A DNA stretch of 29,834 nt, from positions 1 to 29,834 of the forward strand of contig WFVQ01000041.1 in the NCBI GenBank assembly GCA_015491585.1, in the 5' to 3' direction. Under the pieces are notes generated by a model. That model did not search any database, had not been told where the DNA came from, and saw only the letters and a program-made list of their open reading frames with translations. This DNA comes from Deltaproteobacteria bacterium. Its GTDB lineage: Bacteria; Desulfobacterota; Dissulfuribacteria; Dissulfuribacterales; S140-46. Of this stretch, positions 1 through 7,663 are shown piece after piece (the first letter of the stretch is position 1; the number at the start of each line of letters is the position of its first letter). Position numbers and translations under genes: made by a program.

Positions 1-812
1 CCTTTGTATCTGTGGACTGTTCCACCCTGGTCCCCTCCCTCTTCGAGAGCGAGCTCTTTGGTCACACTAAGGGGGCGTTCACCGGTGCCACATCCGACAA
101 GATCGGCAAGTTCGAGCTGGCCAACGGGGGAACCCTATTCCTGGACGAGATCGCCAACATAAACCTGGAACTGCAGGCCAAGCTGCTGAAGGCAGTGGAG
201 GAGAAGGAGATCTCCAGGGTGGGCAGCAGCCGCATCACCCACGTGGACGTGCGGATCATAGCTGCGACCAATCAGGATCTTAGGAGGGCGGTCAGGCGCG
301 GCGAGTTCCGGGAAGACCTCTTCTTCCGCCTCAACGTTGTGGCGCTTGAGACCCCGCCCCTGCGGGAGAGGAGGGAGGACATCCCCCTGTTGGTGAGGCA
401 CTTCCTCGGCAGGTTCGGGGAGAAGTACCGGCGCCACGGGATACGGCTCTCCGACAGTGCTATGGCCATGCTAAACATGTACTCCTGGCCTGGAAACGTC
501 AGGGAGCTGGAAAACACGGTGGAACGCCTTGTGATCTTCGCCAGGGACGATGTCATAGACGTACAGGATGTAAAGTTGGCCGGCCTGCCCTTCATGGAGC
601 AGGAGCGCCAGCATGGGGAGGATGAAAAGGGGGGCCAGGGCGCCGGTGAGCCCGATGTCCCGCTGCCTCCCCTTGAGGAGATACAGAAGGAGTACATACT
701 CAAGGTGCTCGATGCCACCGGCGGCAACCGCTCCGAGGCGGCCTCCATCCTGGGCATAGACCGGAAGACCCTGAGACAGAAGCTCAAGAAATGGGGATAT
801 GAGCAGGGTTGA
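1..812 (+). CDS. Sigma-54-dependent transcriptional activator, C-terminal part (5' end outside window)
   Basis: Enhancer-binding protein that uses ATP hydrolysis to open promoters bound by sigma-54 RNA polymerase. The frame is open to the left edge (first full codon at base 3), so the sensory domain and Walker A are missing. Visible parts are the GAFTGA loop that contacts sigma-54 (about base 75), the Walker B segment GGTLFLDEI (about base 127), the region with FFRLNVV and PLRERREDI, the WPGNVREL motif, and a C-terminal Fis-type helix-turn-helix (GGNRSEAASILGIDRKTL). Together these identify the AAA+ sigma-54 activator family securely. The target genes and the signal cannot be told without the N-terminus. 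The 3' end overlaps the next gene by 14 bases, so translation is probably coupled. Confidence 0.95.
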   Translation, partial: FVSVDCSTLVPSLFESELFGHTKGAFTGATSDKIGKFELANGGTLFLDEIANINLELQAKLLKAVEEKEISRVGSSRITHVDVRIIAATNQDLRRAVRRGEFREDLFFRLNVVALETPPLRERREDIPLLVRHFLGRFGEKYRRHGIRLSDSAMAMLNMYSWPGNVRELENTVERLVIFARDDVIDVQDVKLAGLPFMEQERQHGEDEKGGQGAGEPDVPLPPLEEIQKEYILKVLDATGGNRSEAASILGIDRKTLRQKLKKWGYEQG

Positions 813-1653
813 CGTCATAATCGTCAACTACCTGGCCTGCGACTGCCTCGAGAGGTGCCTGGAGGGGCTTTATCTCATCGAGGGGCCGTCATTGGGACAG
901 GTGGTGGTGGTGGATAACAGCCCGAAACCGCCTCCCGCCGCCCTTAGGGAGCGTTTCCCTTGGGTGAGGTGGCTGATACAGGATAAGAACCTGGGGTTCG
1001 CCCGGGGGGTCAATGCCGCCCTCGATGTGATGGATGCCCGTTTCGTATGCCTATTAAATCCGGACAGCAGGGTGGACGCTCCATTTCTCGCCAGGACAGC
1101 GGAGTGGATGGAGCGCCATGAGGACGTGGCTGCATTGGCTCCTTTAGTCGTCGATCCTGACGGGCGGGAGCAAGGTGCGGCGAGGCGCTTCCCCTCCCTG
1201 AGCACAGCGTTCTTCGGGCGTTCCTCTCTTCTCTCCAGGTGGTTACCGGACAACCGTTTCACCCGTTCCAATGTCATACGGGGCACAGCAGGCCCTGTGG
1301 AGGTGGACTGGGTCTCAGGGGCGTGCATGGTGGTGAGGATGGAAGCAGTGCGGCAGGTGGGCGGGCTGGATACCCGCTTCTTCATTTACTGGGAGGACTG
1401 CGACTGGTGCACCAGGTTCAGGCGGGCTGGGTGGAAGGTGGTTTACCACCCTGGCCTGGGTCCGGTGATCCACGAGGGCGGGAGGTCGAGCTCCAGGAAG
1501 CCGCTCTTTTCCCTATACCATTTCCACCGCAGCGCCGTGCTCCTCTATGCCAAGTATGACCGTTCGCCGTTTCGGGTGGGGTCTCTCCTTGCGACCCTTG
1601 GAGCAGGTTTCAGAATGATATTGTTGAGTGCCTTGTCGTGGCGGGGGCGTTAG
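799..1653 (+). CDS. Family 2 glycosyltransferase (rhamnosyltransferase-like)
   Basis: Probable inverting glycosyltransferase of the GT2/GT-A fold that adds a sugar from a nucleotide donor to a surface polysaccharide. The 284-residue protein opens with the typical strand VDVIIVNY. It has a VVVVDNSP segment, the family signature NLGFARGVN and LLNPDSRVD around the metal and nucleotide site, then WVSGACMVVR and a FFIYWEDCDWCTRFRRAGW segment typical of rhamnosyltransferase-like members. The C-terminal tail is amphipathic and may attach to the membrane. The ATG lies inside the end of the sigma-54 activator gene, which suggests translational coupling. The sugar donor and acceptor cannot be deduced. 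Confidence 0.9.
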   Translation: MSRVDVIIVNYLACDCLERCLEGLYLIEGPSLGQVVVVDNSPKPPPAALRERFPWVRWLIQDKNLGFARGVNAALDVMDARFVCLLNPDSRVDAPFLARTAEWMERHEDVAALAPLVVDPDGREQGAARRFPSLSTAFFGRSSLLSRWLPDNRFTRSNVIRGTAGPVEVDWVSGACMVVRMEAVRQVGGLDTRFFIYWEDCDWCTRFRRAGWKVVYHPGLGPVIHEGGRSSSRKPLFSLYHFHRSAVLLYAKYDRSPFRVGSLLATLGAGFRMILLSALSWRGR

Positions 1654-1771
1654 GGATCCGCATCGGCTTGGACGTTTGAAAGGAGATAGGGAAGGTCGGT
1701 TGTGGGCAACACGAAGGGAGTTTAAGTATGCCACCTCTCTTCCTGGTGAGAAGCAGGCCTGCTCAATAATA

Positions 1772-1805
1772 AAGACGGGCGGAGGCTTAAGCCCGCGCCC
1801 GTCTT
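1772..1805 (-). terminator. Rho-independent terminator, possibly bidirectional
   Basis: A perfect 10-bp stem (AAGACGGGCG at 1772-1781 pairing with CGCCCGTCTT at 1796-1805) encloses a loop that itself contains the palindrome GGCTTAAGCC. Read on the minus strand it is followed by TTTATTATT, so it probably ends the prepilin transcript 59 bases after its stop codon. On the plus strand a T7 run lies further out (about 1819-1825), so it may also stop read-through from the glycosyltransferase. Confidence 0.8.
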
Positions 1806-1863
1806 GGAGTGGTTATAGTTTTTTTGTAGTAGGCCAGTCAGGTTGAATCAGCCACAAAATAGA

Positions 1864-2280
1864 TCAATTTGTGCAATAAATAGTAGCGTTGGCTGTGTGG
1901 GTATATGCGGAGTCGGTTGATTTTATGCCGCAATGTCCCGCGCTGACAGAGGTACAATCAATGTTTGCAGGAGTATTCGCCACATCATAACCATCGGGAA
2001 TCTGGCCATCCGCAAGGAATTGAGCCAAGTTGGCTGCACTACAAGCGAAAGTTCCATTCACGGCTACAGCACCTGCCTTGTTGAGCTGCTTTGCCGCAAG
2101 GTTCATTTTCGAACCGGCTGTTATCTCTGCAGCGATACCATCAATCGTAGCATTGAGAGCCTCCTCTTTCAGATCGACGTACTTCGACGTGGCCGCCACC
2201 GCCAGGATACCCAAGATAACGATGACCATGATGAGCTCGATCAATGTGAAACCTGCCTGCCCCTTCGCAACTTTCTTCAT
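1864..2280 (-). CDS. Type IV prepilin / pseudopilin
   Basis: Structural or minor subunit of a type IV pilus or type II-like secretion filament. The protein has 138 residues. Its leader MKKVAKGQAG is followed by FTLIEL, the prepilin peptidase site, so cleavage after Gly10 would leave a mature protein starting with Phe and carrying Glu5. The next 20 or so residues form the hydrophobic N-terminal helix (MVIVILGILAVAATSKYVDL). Four cysteines lie in the C-terminal half and could form disulfides in the globular head. The start at 2280 is chosen because AGGAGG (2288-2293 complement) lies 7 bases upstream; a longer frame to 2319 would overlap the HU gene. No other pilus assembly gene is in the window, so the host system is unknown. 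Confidence 0.92.
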   Translation of the reverse strand: MKKVAKGQAGFTLIELIMVIVILGILAVAATSKYVDLKEEALNATIDGIAAEITAGSKMNLAAKQLNKAGAVAVNGTFACSAANLAQFLADGQIPDGYDVANTPANIDCTSVSAGHCGIKSTDSAYTHTANATIYCTN

Positions 2281-2302
2281 TATGGAACCTCCTGTAGAAA
2301 GA

Positions 2303-2593
2303 TTAACTTTCGTTTTCATTGAGTTTTCTTCTCAATACCCCTGACGGATGGAATGTGACCACTCTCCTGGGTTCCAGTATGAGGTCCTCACCCGTATGAG
2401 GATTGCGCCCGCGTCTAGCGCGTTTGTCTTTGATGGCGAACTTCCCAAATCCGCTTATGAGAACATTCTCACCCGCCTCAAGACGGGACTTAATAATCTC
2501 CAACAGCGTCTCTACCGCCCTTACCGATTCAGGACGTGAAAGAGTGGTGCGGTGCTGGACCCTTTCTACGAGATCTGCCTTTGTCAGCGTCAT
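2303..2593 (-). CDS. HU/IHF-family DNA-binding protein
   Basis: Small histone-like protein that bends DNA. The 96-residue sequence has the dimerisation start TLTKADLVERV, the central ISGFGKFAIKDKRARRGRNPHTGE arm region with the conserved RNPxTGE, and the C-terminal RRVVTFHPSGVLRRKLN. The N-terminus and RNPHTGE resemble IHF-alpha or HU subunits about equally, so no symbol is given. GAGGAAGTG precedes the ATG. The prepilin gene starts 22 bases downstream on the same strand, so the two probably share the promoter proposed at 2624-2652. HU proteins are usually unlinked to pilins, so the pairing may only reflect transcription. Confidence 0.93.
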   Translation of the reverse strand: MTLTKADLVERVQHRTTLSRPESVRAVETLLEIIKSRLEAGENVLISGFGKFAIKDKRARRGRNPHTGEDLILEPRRVVTFHPSGVLRRKLNENES

Positions 2594-2623
2594 AGTATCA
2601 CTTCCTCGCTCGCAAGTTAGTTA

Positions 2624-2652
2624 AAAATAGTATTGGTTTGCCACATTTTCAA
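2624..2652 (-). promoter_or_regulatory. Putative sigma-70-type promoter for the HU gene
   Basis: On the minus strand TTGAAA (2647-2652) is followed after 17 bases by TATTTT (2624-2629), in an A+T-rich stretch 31 bases before the HU start codon. The fit is 5 of 6 at -35 and 4 of 6 at -10. Found by eye only. Confidence 0.45.
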
Positions 2653-2684
2653 GGGAAAATAGCGGCACTCGAAGCCATTGCTTC

Positions 2685-3380
2685 CTAAAGTCCGCCTTCT
2701 CTCCCCAGGCTCTCCAATATCTCTCGGGCGACATCCACGCCGATCTGGCCCGCGGCCGTAGTTTCGTTTTCAGACAGAGAGACATAGGTGAACGGGGCGC
2801 CCAGAGCCAGACAGGCGATCCTGCTCATAGTCCCCGTTGATCCCATAGCAAAGGCTATCATTTCAAACGGCAGCACCGGCGCATGGCAATAAGCACCGAG
2901 GATGGCCCGCGCATCGAGTTCTGTATGGGCAGTGGTGACGATCTTGGCTATGTTGGGGCCTACCAAGGCCATGCGTTTGAGCAGTTCCTTCAACTCGCCT
3001 GTTCCAGGCGTGGCCTCGAAGTCGTGGTGTGACACAATGAGACGGCACCCGAAGGAAGAGCAACACTCTAAGATGGGTGTCTTCCTGGCCTCTATCGTGG
3101 CAAGCTCTATGTCCACGAAGTCCGCCCCTGCCTCCACCGCCTGCTTGAGGAGCGAGATCCTCTCCTCCTCGCTGCCGTCGAACTCCCCTCCCTCCCACTT
3201 GGGGCGGTTGGTGGCTATTACCGGCAAGGGGCACGAGGAGATAGCCTTCAATGCAGCGTCCCGGCCTCCAGGAGCCAGCATGTCGAGCCGCACCTCTACC
3301 AAGTCGGCCCTGCCCTCTGCCCTGGCCATCTTGCCTGCCAGTGTCTCCGCGTCCTTTGCCCCTATGCTGACGCAAAGCAT
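2685..3380 (-). CDS. aroD: Type I 3-dehydroquinate dehydratase
   Basis: Third step of the shikimate pathway: dehydration of 3-dehydroquinate to 3-dehydroshikimate through a Schiff base. The 231-residue length fits the type I family. Visible motifs are VEVRLD near the N-terminus, the catalytic His in VSHHDF (His119, equivalent to E. coli His143), the Schiff-base Lys in IAKIVTTA (Lys146), MGSTGTMSRI, and the C-terminal AAGQI loop that closes over the substrate. The ATG lies 3 bases after the IMP cyclohydrolase stop, so the two genes are co-transcribed. No good Shine-Dalgarno sequence is visible, so translation is likely coupled. No other shikimate gene is in the window. Confidence 0.95.
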   Translation of the reverse strand: MLCVSIGAKDAETLAGKMARAEGRADLVEVRLDMLAPGGRDAALKAISSCPLPVIATNRPKWEGGEFDGSEEERISLLKQAVEAGADFVDIELATIEARKTPILECCSSFGCRLIVSHHDFEATPGTGELKELLKRMALVGPNIAKIVTTAHTELDARAILGAYCHAPVLPFEMIAFAMGSTGTMSRIACLALGAPFTYVSLSENETTAAGQIGVDVAREILESLGREGGL

Positions 3381-3383
3381 GGG

Positions 3384-3980
3384 TTAGATCTCTACGGATT
3401 CGAGATAGGTGGTAATGGCTCCGTCATACCGGCTGGTGGTGGCGAAGACCTTGCGTGCCAGTTCGAATCTGGTCTTGAGCGTGGTCGTTCCGTTGTTCTC
3501 CTTCATCTCTAAGAGCACTTTGGAGTAATCGGCCGGGTCCACCACCACCGTCACGTACTTGAAGTTCTTGGCCGAGGAGCGGAGGAGGGTGGGCCCGCCT
3601 ATGTCTATGTTCTCTATAGCCTCTTCCAGGGTCACGCCCTCTTTGGCCACGGTCTTCTCAAAGGCGTAGAGATTGACCACTACCATATCTATAGGGACGA
3701 TGCCGTTCTCTTCCATTTGCCGGCGGTGTTCCTCGTTGTCGCGTATGGCCAATATGCCGCCGTGGACCTTGGGATGGAGCGTCTTCACCCTGCCGTCCAT
3801 CATCTCTGGAAAGCCGGTCAGGTCCGATACGTCACGCACTTCCACCCCGGACTCCCTGATGACCCTGGCAGTGCCGCCGGTGGAGATGATCTCCACGCCC
3901 ATTCCAGCCAGCTCCTTGGCGAACTCCGCGACCCCCGTCTTGTCGGTGACGCTGATGATGGCCCGTTCTATCTTGGACAT
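3384..3980 (-). CDS. purH: Stand-alone IMP cyclohydrolase (PurH N-terminal domain only)
   Basis: Cyclises FAICAR to IMP, the last step of de novo purine synthesis. The 198 residues match the MGS-like IMP cyclohydrolase domain of PurH: ISVTDKTG at the start, STGGTA (33-38), GRVKTLHPKVHGG (63-75), and NIDIGGPTLLRSSAKN (124-139). It ends where PurH normally continues into the roughly 310-residue AICAR transformylase domain. A TAA stop and then aroD follow directly, with no transformylase sequence in any frame. Split PurH proteins are known in some bacteria, so this is probably a natural single-domain enzyme rather than a broken gene. GGGAGGG precedes the ATG. The name purH covers only the cyclohydrolase half. 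Confidence 0.92.
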   Translation of the reverse strand: MSKIERAIISVTDKTGVAEFAKELAGMGVEIISTGGTARVIRESGVEVRDVSDLTGFPEMMDGRVKTLHPKVHGGILAIRDNEEHRRQMEENGIVPIDMVVVNLYAFEKTVAKEGVTLEEAIENIDIGGPTLLRSSAKNFKYVTVVVDPADYSKVLLEMKENNGTTTLKTRFELARKVFATTSRYDGAITTYLESVEI

Positions 3981-4015
3981 TTCAAACCCTCCCTTTTCGC
4001 ATGAGACAGTTCACT

Positions 4016-4044
4016 ATGATGCAACACCCCTTCTTGGGTGTCAA
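4016..4044 (-). promoter_or_regulatory. Putative promoter for the purH-aroD pair, containing an inverted repeat
   Basis: On the minus strand a consensus -35 TTGACA (4039-4044) is followed after 17 bases by CATCAT (4016-4021, 4 of 6 for TATAAT), 35 bases before the purH start. An inverted repeat, ACACCC-N6-GGGTGT (4024-4041), fills most of the spacer and enters the -35. It could be an operator, or a weak terminator of the kinase gene that lacks a U-tract. Confidence 0.5.
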
Positions 4045-4045
4045 C

Positions 4046-5170
4046 CTACTGGTCCACATCGTCGAGGTGGGCGGGATCCATGATTTCTGTCCTGACCCTG
4101 CGCCTGCGATCATGGGGAAAGGCCAGTTCCACGGTGGTCCCCTTGCCCAGCTGGGACTTGATCTCCAGCCTGATTCCTTGCTCCTGGCATATCCTCTGGG
4201 CGAACGTCAGGCCCATGCCCACGTGGCCTGTCTTGGTGGAGAAGAAGGGGTCGAAGACATGAGGGAGAATGTGCTTCCCGATACCGCATCCGTTGTCGCT
4301 CACGACGATGCGGCAGCTCTCCGGCCAGTTCTCCCCAGGGGCCACCGACGCCCTCACCTCTGCCAAGCGGTCGATGCCATCGAAGGCCTCGCAGGCATTC
4401 TCGAATATGGCGAGTATGGCCCGCGAGATCAGCTTGGTGTCCAGGAGGATTCCGGTCCGCTCCAGGGACGTGTCGCCTTCGAGCAGGAAGCTGACGCCGT
4501 ATTCCCTGGCCTTGGCCCTGAGCATGGGCGCGACTTCGTTTAGAATATGTTCGAGAGAGACACGTCTCATGGCCGGCTTGGGAAGGTGGATGAATTCCTG
4601 GAGGGTGTTCAGGAGCCGTTCCAGGTGGCCACACTCCGCCAAGATCACCTCTATGTATTTGGAGGGCGTGGCCTGGGAGCTGGCTAATCTCCTGGCGAAT
4701 CCGCCTATGGAGAGGATGGGGTTCCTGATTTGATGGCTGATGTCGTCCAGCATGTTCCCTAAAAAGGCCATCCGCTCGGACTCCCTAAGGGTGCGCTCCA
4801 GGGACTTGAGCCGGGATATGTCGTGGATGGAGATGATGGCTTCCGCCTCGCCTGGAGCCGCCCCTGGTATCTTCGATGTGGTGAGCAAGGCGATGAACGA
4901 GGTCATGTCCAGCCTGTTCAGCATCACTTCTCCCTCGAATTCTCCGCGTTTCATCGTGAGGGAGACGATGTTCGCAAACAGGATGGACCGGTCCTCAGGC
5001 ATGAACAATGAGCTCAACCCAAGACCGCATAAGGCCGCCTGGTCCGCTTTGAACATTTCCTCGGCCTTGCGGTTGGCGTGGAGGATGGTGAACTCCCTGT
5101 CCACGAGGATGACCCCGCAGTTTATCAGGTCGAAGAGCTGTTGGAGAAGTGGGTTGCGATGGTGCTCCAT
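4046..5170 (-). CDS. Soluble PAS-domain sensor histidine kinase
   Basis: Autophosphorylating sensor kinase of a two-component system; no transmembrane segment, so it is cytoplasmic. Order of parts in the 374 residues: PAS domain (about 8-125, with FDLINCGVILVDREFTILHANRKAEEMF at its start), H-box DISHQIRNPI with the phospho-accepting His146, N-box FENACEA (Asn258), G1 box DNGCGIG (292-298), F box FDPFFSTK (306-313), and G2 box GMGL (318-321). These are the ATP-binding motifs of the NtrB/PAS-type kinases. The start is 7 bases after the stop of the hydantoinase-like gene. No response regulator is adjacent, so the partner is unknown; the incomplete sigma-54 activator at the window's left edge is a possible but unproven type of partner. 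Confidence 0.93.
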   Translation of the reverse strand: MEHHRNPLLQQLFDLINCGVILVDREFTILHANRKAEEMFKADQAALCGLGLSSLFMPEDRSILFANIVSLTMKRGEFEGEVMLNRLDMTSFIALLTTSKIPGAAPGEAEAIISIHDISRLKSLERTLRESERMAFLGNMLDDISHQIRNPILSIGGFARRLASSQATPSKYIEVILAECGHLERLLNTLQEFIHLPKPAMRRVSLEHILNEVAPMLRAKAREYGVSFLLEGDTSLERTGILLDTKLISRAILAIFENACEAFDGIDRLAEVRASVAPGENWPESCRIVVSDNGCGIGKHILPHVFDPFFSTKTGHVGMGLTFAQRICQEQGIRLEIKSQLGKGTTVELAFPHDRRRRVRTEIMDPAHLDDVDQ

Positions 5171-5177
5171 ATTTTGT

Positions 5178-7166
5178 TTAGCTGCGGATCATCTCCACAT
5201 GGCGCTCCTTAGACGCCACCCGCCATCCCGAGGGAACCAGTATGGTGGTGTACTCGTCTGTAACGACGCACGGGCCAGGAGTGGATGCCGTAGTGAGGCG
5301 TGACCTGGGCAGAATCAGGGCTTCCACCGCACCTTCCCTGAACACGACCTTGGCCCGCTCCGGCCCGCTTATATTTACTTGGGCAGGAGCCGGGGCACTA
5401 CCTTCCTCTCTCTCCCACCTTTCGACCTCTATCCTGGCCCTGACGGTAGTGACCTCTATCCTTGCCGAGGGCAGATGGTAACCGTATAAGCGGCTATGTT
5501 CCTGGGCGAATCTTTCGGGCCAGTCCTCATCAAACGGGACGGTTATCTCGAAGGATTGTCCCTTGTATCTTGCATCGAGGGCAAGCTGGACGTTATAGGT
5601 GCTGCCGCCGTAGCCGCATTGCTCCAGGTCTCTTCGCAGTGCCTGGACGAGGGTGTCCACCTCCCTGGCCAGCCTGTTTCGCTCACCTATACCGTCTTTA
5701 ACCATTATAGAGCGCGACGTGTCGAATGAAAGGCTGGAGCCGGCCATCCCCTGTGCTGAAAAGACTCCTGCCATCGCAGGGATCAGGATGCGTTTCATGC
5801 CCAGGGCCTCGGCCAGTTCTGCCGCGTGGAGGCCTGCCGCTCCGCCGAAGCAGACTAGCGTGAACTCCCTGGGATCGTAGCCCCGCTCCAGGGAGACGTG
5901 CCTGATGGCCCTGGCCATGTTTGCGTTGACCAATTCTATTATTCCCAGTGCGGTCTCCAATGGTGAAAGCCCTGCCTGCCGGGCGAGCGCGGCCATTGCG
6001 GTCTCCACGGCATGGCTATGCAGCCGCATCCTGCCTCCCAGAAAGCTGGATTCCCTCAGCCTTCCGAGGAACAGATTGGCGTCGGTGACCGTGATCTGGT
6101 GCCCCTTGCCGTAGCATACCGGACCCGGATCCGCTCCAGCGCTTTCCGGGCCCACCTGGAGGAAACCGCCGCGGTCGAGCCATGCGATGGAGCCTCCTCC
6201 TGCTCCGACGGTGTGTATGTCGAGCATGGGCACGGCCACAGGAAAGCCCTCGATCTCATACTCTCTGGTATAGGTGAGGCCCCCTGGGCAGATGGAGACG
6301 TCGGTGGAGGTCCCTCCCATGTCCAGGGTGACAATCTTGTCTATGCCCAGGGCCCCGGCGAGTCTCCATGCCGCCTCTACCCCGCCGGCAGGCCCTGACA
6401 GCAGGGTGTGGACCGCCTTCTGTCCTACCTGCGCCGCGGGGAGGGCGCCGCCGTTGGAGAGCTGTATAAATATCCTGGCCCCTGGAAGCCGCCCTTCCAA
6501 CCTCTGGATGTATCGGCCCACTACTGGATTCAGGTAGGCGTTTATGAGCGTGGTGGAAAAGCGTTCGAACTCCCTGAATTCAGGTATCACTTCGTGAGAG
6601 GCACAGGCGGGTATGCCAGTGGATTCCAGGGCCTGTTTGAGGAGGCGTTCGTGGAGCGGGTTGGCATAGGAGTGGAGGAGACAGACCGCAACGCTTTCGG
6701 CGCCGCGTGCCCTGCAGAAGCGGACCGCCCGCTCCACCTCTGGTTGCGCCAGGGGCCGGAGCACGTCGCCGCGCCAGTCCACTCGCTCGGCCACGCCGGT
6801 CACGCTCCTTCTGGCAATTATCTCAGGGGGCCTGGTCACATCGAGGTCATACAGGCTGGGACGCGCCTGCCTGCCTATCCAGAGGATGTCCTCGAACCCC
6901 TTGGTGGTGACGAGTGCCGTCCTGGCACCCTTGCGTTCGAGGAAGGCATTGGTGCCGACAGTGGTGCCGTGGACCACTTCCAGCGCGGCCTCTTCCCCTA
7001 CGAGCCGGGCTATGCCCTCGAGGATGGCCCTTGACGGATCGTCTGGAGTGGAGAGTGTCTTCCACCGCATCCACTCCCCGCCGGGCGCCAGGCATGCGAA
7101 GTCAGTGAAGGTGCCGCCGGTGTCGATGCCCAGCCTGAACAGGCCTTTCGTCCATTTGCGGTTCAT
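5178..7166 (-). CDS. Hydantoinase/oxoprolinase family protein (HyuA-type subunit)
   Basis: ATP-dependent hydrolase or carboxylase subunit of the hydantoinase A / 5-oxoprolinase / acetone carboxylase group, which phosphorylates or opens cyclic amides. The 662 residues have the N-terminal phosphate-binding DTGGTFTDF (15-23), the conserved HGTTVGTNAFLERKGA segment, a second DMGGTSTDV (282-290), TVGAGGGS (319-326), AGADPGPVCYG (343-353), TDANL (361-365), and CFGGAAGLHAAELAEALG. HyuA normally works with a HyuB subunit encoded next door, but none is present here. The ATG overlaps the phosphoesterase stop as ATGA. The substrate cannot be assigned from sequence; amino-acid-derived lactams or hydantoins are plausible. 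Confidence 0.9.
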   Translation of the reverse strand: MNRKWTKGLFRLGIDTGGTFTDFACLAPGGEWMRWKTLSTPDDPSRAILEGIARLVGEEAALEVVHGTTVGTNAFLERKGARTALVTTKGFEDILWIGRQARPSLYDLDVTRPPEIIARRSVTGVAERVDWRGDVLRPLAQPEVERAVRFCRARGAESVAVCLLHSYANPLHERLLKQALESTGIPACASHEVIPEFREFERFSTTLINAYLNPVVGRYIQRLEGRLPGARIFIQLSNGGALPAAQVGQKAVHTLLSGPAGGVEAAWRLAGALGIDKIVTLDMGGTSTDVSICPGGLTYTREYEIEGFPVAVPMLDIHTVGAGGGSIAWLDRGGFLQVGPESAGADPGPVCYGKGHQITVTDANLFLGRLRESSFLGGRMRLHSHAVETAMAALARQAGLSPLETALGIIELVNANMARAIRHVSLERGYDPREFTLVCFGGAAGLHAAELAEALGMKRILIPAMAGVFSAQGMAGSSLSFDTSRSIMVKDGIGERNRLAREVDTLVQALRRDLEQCGYGGSTYNVQLALDARYKGQSFEITVPFDEDWPERFAQEHSRLYGYHLPSARIEVTTVRARIEVERWEREEGSAPAPAQVNISGPERAKVVFREGAVEALILPRSRLTTASTPGPCVVTDEYTTILVPSGWRVASKERHVEMIRS

Positions 7167-7663
7167 TCCCTGTTAAGCCTCATCCTCTCGATGGAAAAGG
7201 GTTTCGTCTCTATGAGGGCCCAACCAGGACTCTCCTTCTTGCCCAGGATCTCCCCGGGATTGAGCAATATGGTGTCCTTGAGGTGTTCCTCGCTCCACCG
7301 GTGGGTGTGTCCATAGCAGACCAGACGGTAGCTGCCGGTCTGGGCCAGGGACCAGGCGAGATGGGGATCGTGTATCCAGGCGATCTTTATCCCATCGATA
7401 GTTATCTCGCCGGTCACACCGTAATGGATGAACTTGCCGCCGCTTGCCAGGCAGGCCCTGGTAACCAGGCCGCGGTCGCCGGGGTTGTTGCCCCACACCA
7501 GGTGGACCGTTGCCTCCAGAGGGGCGAACTCCTCCAGCATGAACGCCGAGACCAGGTCCCCGCAATGGATTACATGCCGGATGTCCAGGCTCTTGGCCTG
7601 ATCGACGAACTTTTTGAGGTTCCATACGTGATCGTGGGTGTCGCTAATGACCGCTATCTTCAT
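7163..7663 (-). CDS. YfcE/MJ0936-type metallophosphoesterase
   Basis: Two-metal phosphodiesterase of the calcineurin-like superfamily, likely cytoplasmic. The 166 residues show the metal-ligand motifs in order: SDTHD (7-11), HCGDL, WGNNPGD, IHDP, and GHTH, followed by LLNPGE, which is typical of this subfamily. Two motifs differ from the common forms: GNNPGD where GNCD is usual, and IHDP where HGH is usual. The usual activity of relatives is on phosphodiesters of unknown physiological identity. The gene overlaps the alkyltransferase by 20 bases upstream and the hydantoinase-like gene by 4 downstream, so all three are probably translated as a coupled unit. Confidence 0.92.
   Translation of the reverse strand: MKIAVISDTHDHVWNLKKFVDQAKSLDIRHVIHCGDLVSAFMLEEFAPLEATVHLVWGNNPGDRGLVTRACLASGGKFIHYGVTGEITIDGIKIAWIHDPHLAWSLAQTGSYRLVCYGHTHRWSEEHLKDTILLNPGEILGKKESPGWALIETKPFSIERMRLNRE

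Noticed and set aside
3384..3386. In-frame stop of purH as a second recoding site
   Set aside because: The stop is TAA, not TGA, and no transformylase sequence follows it in any frame.
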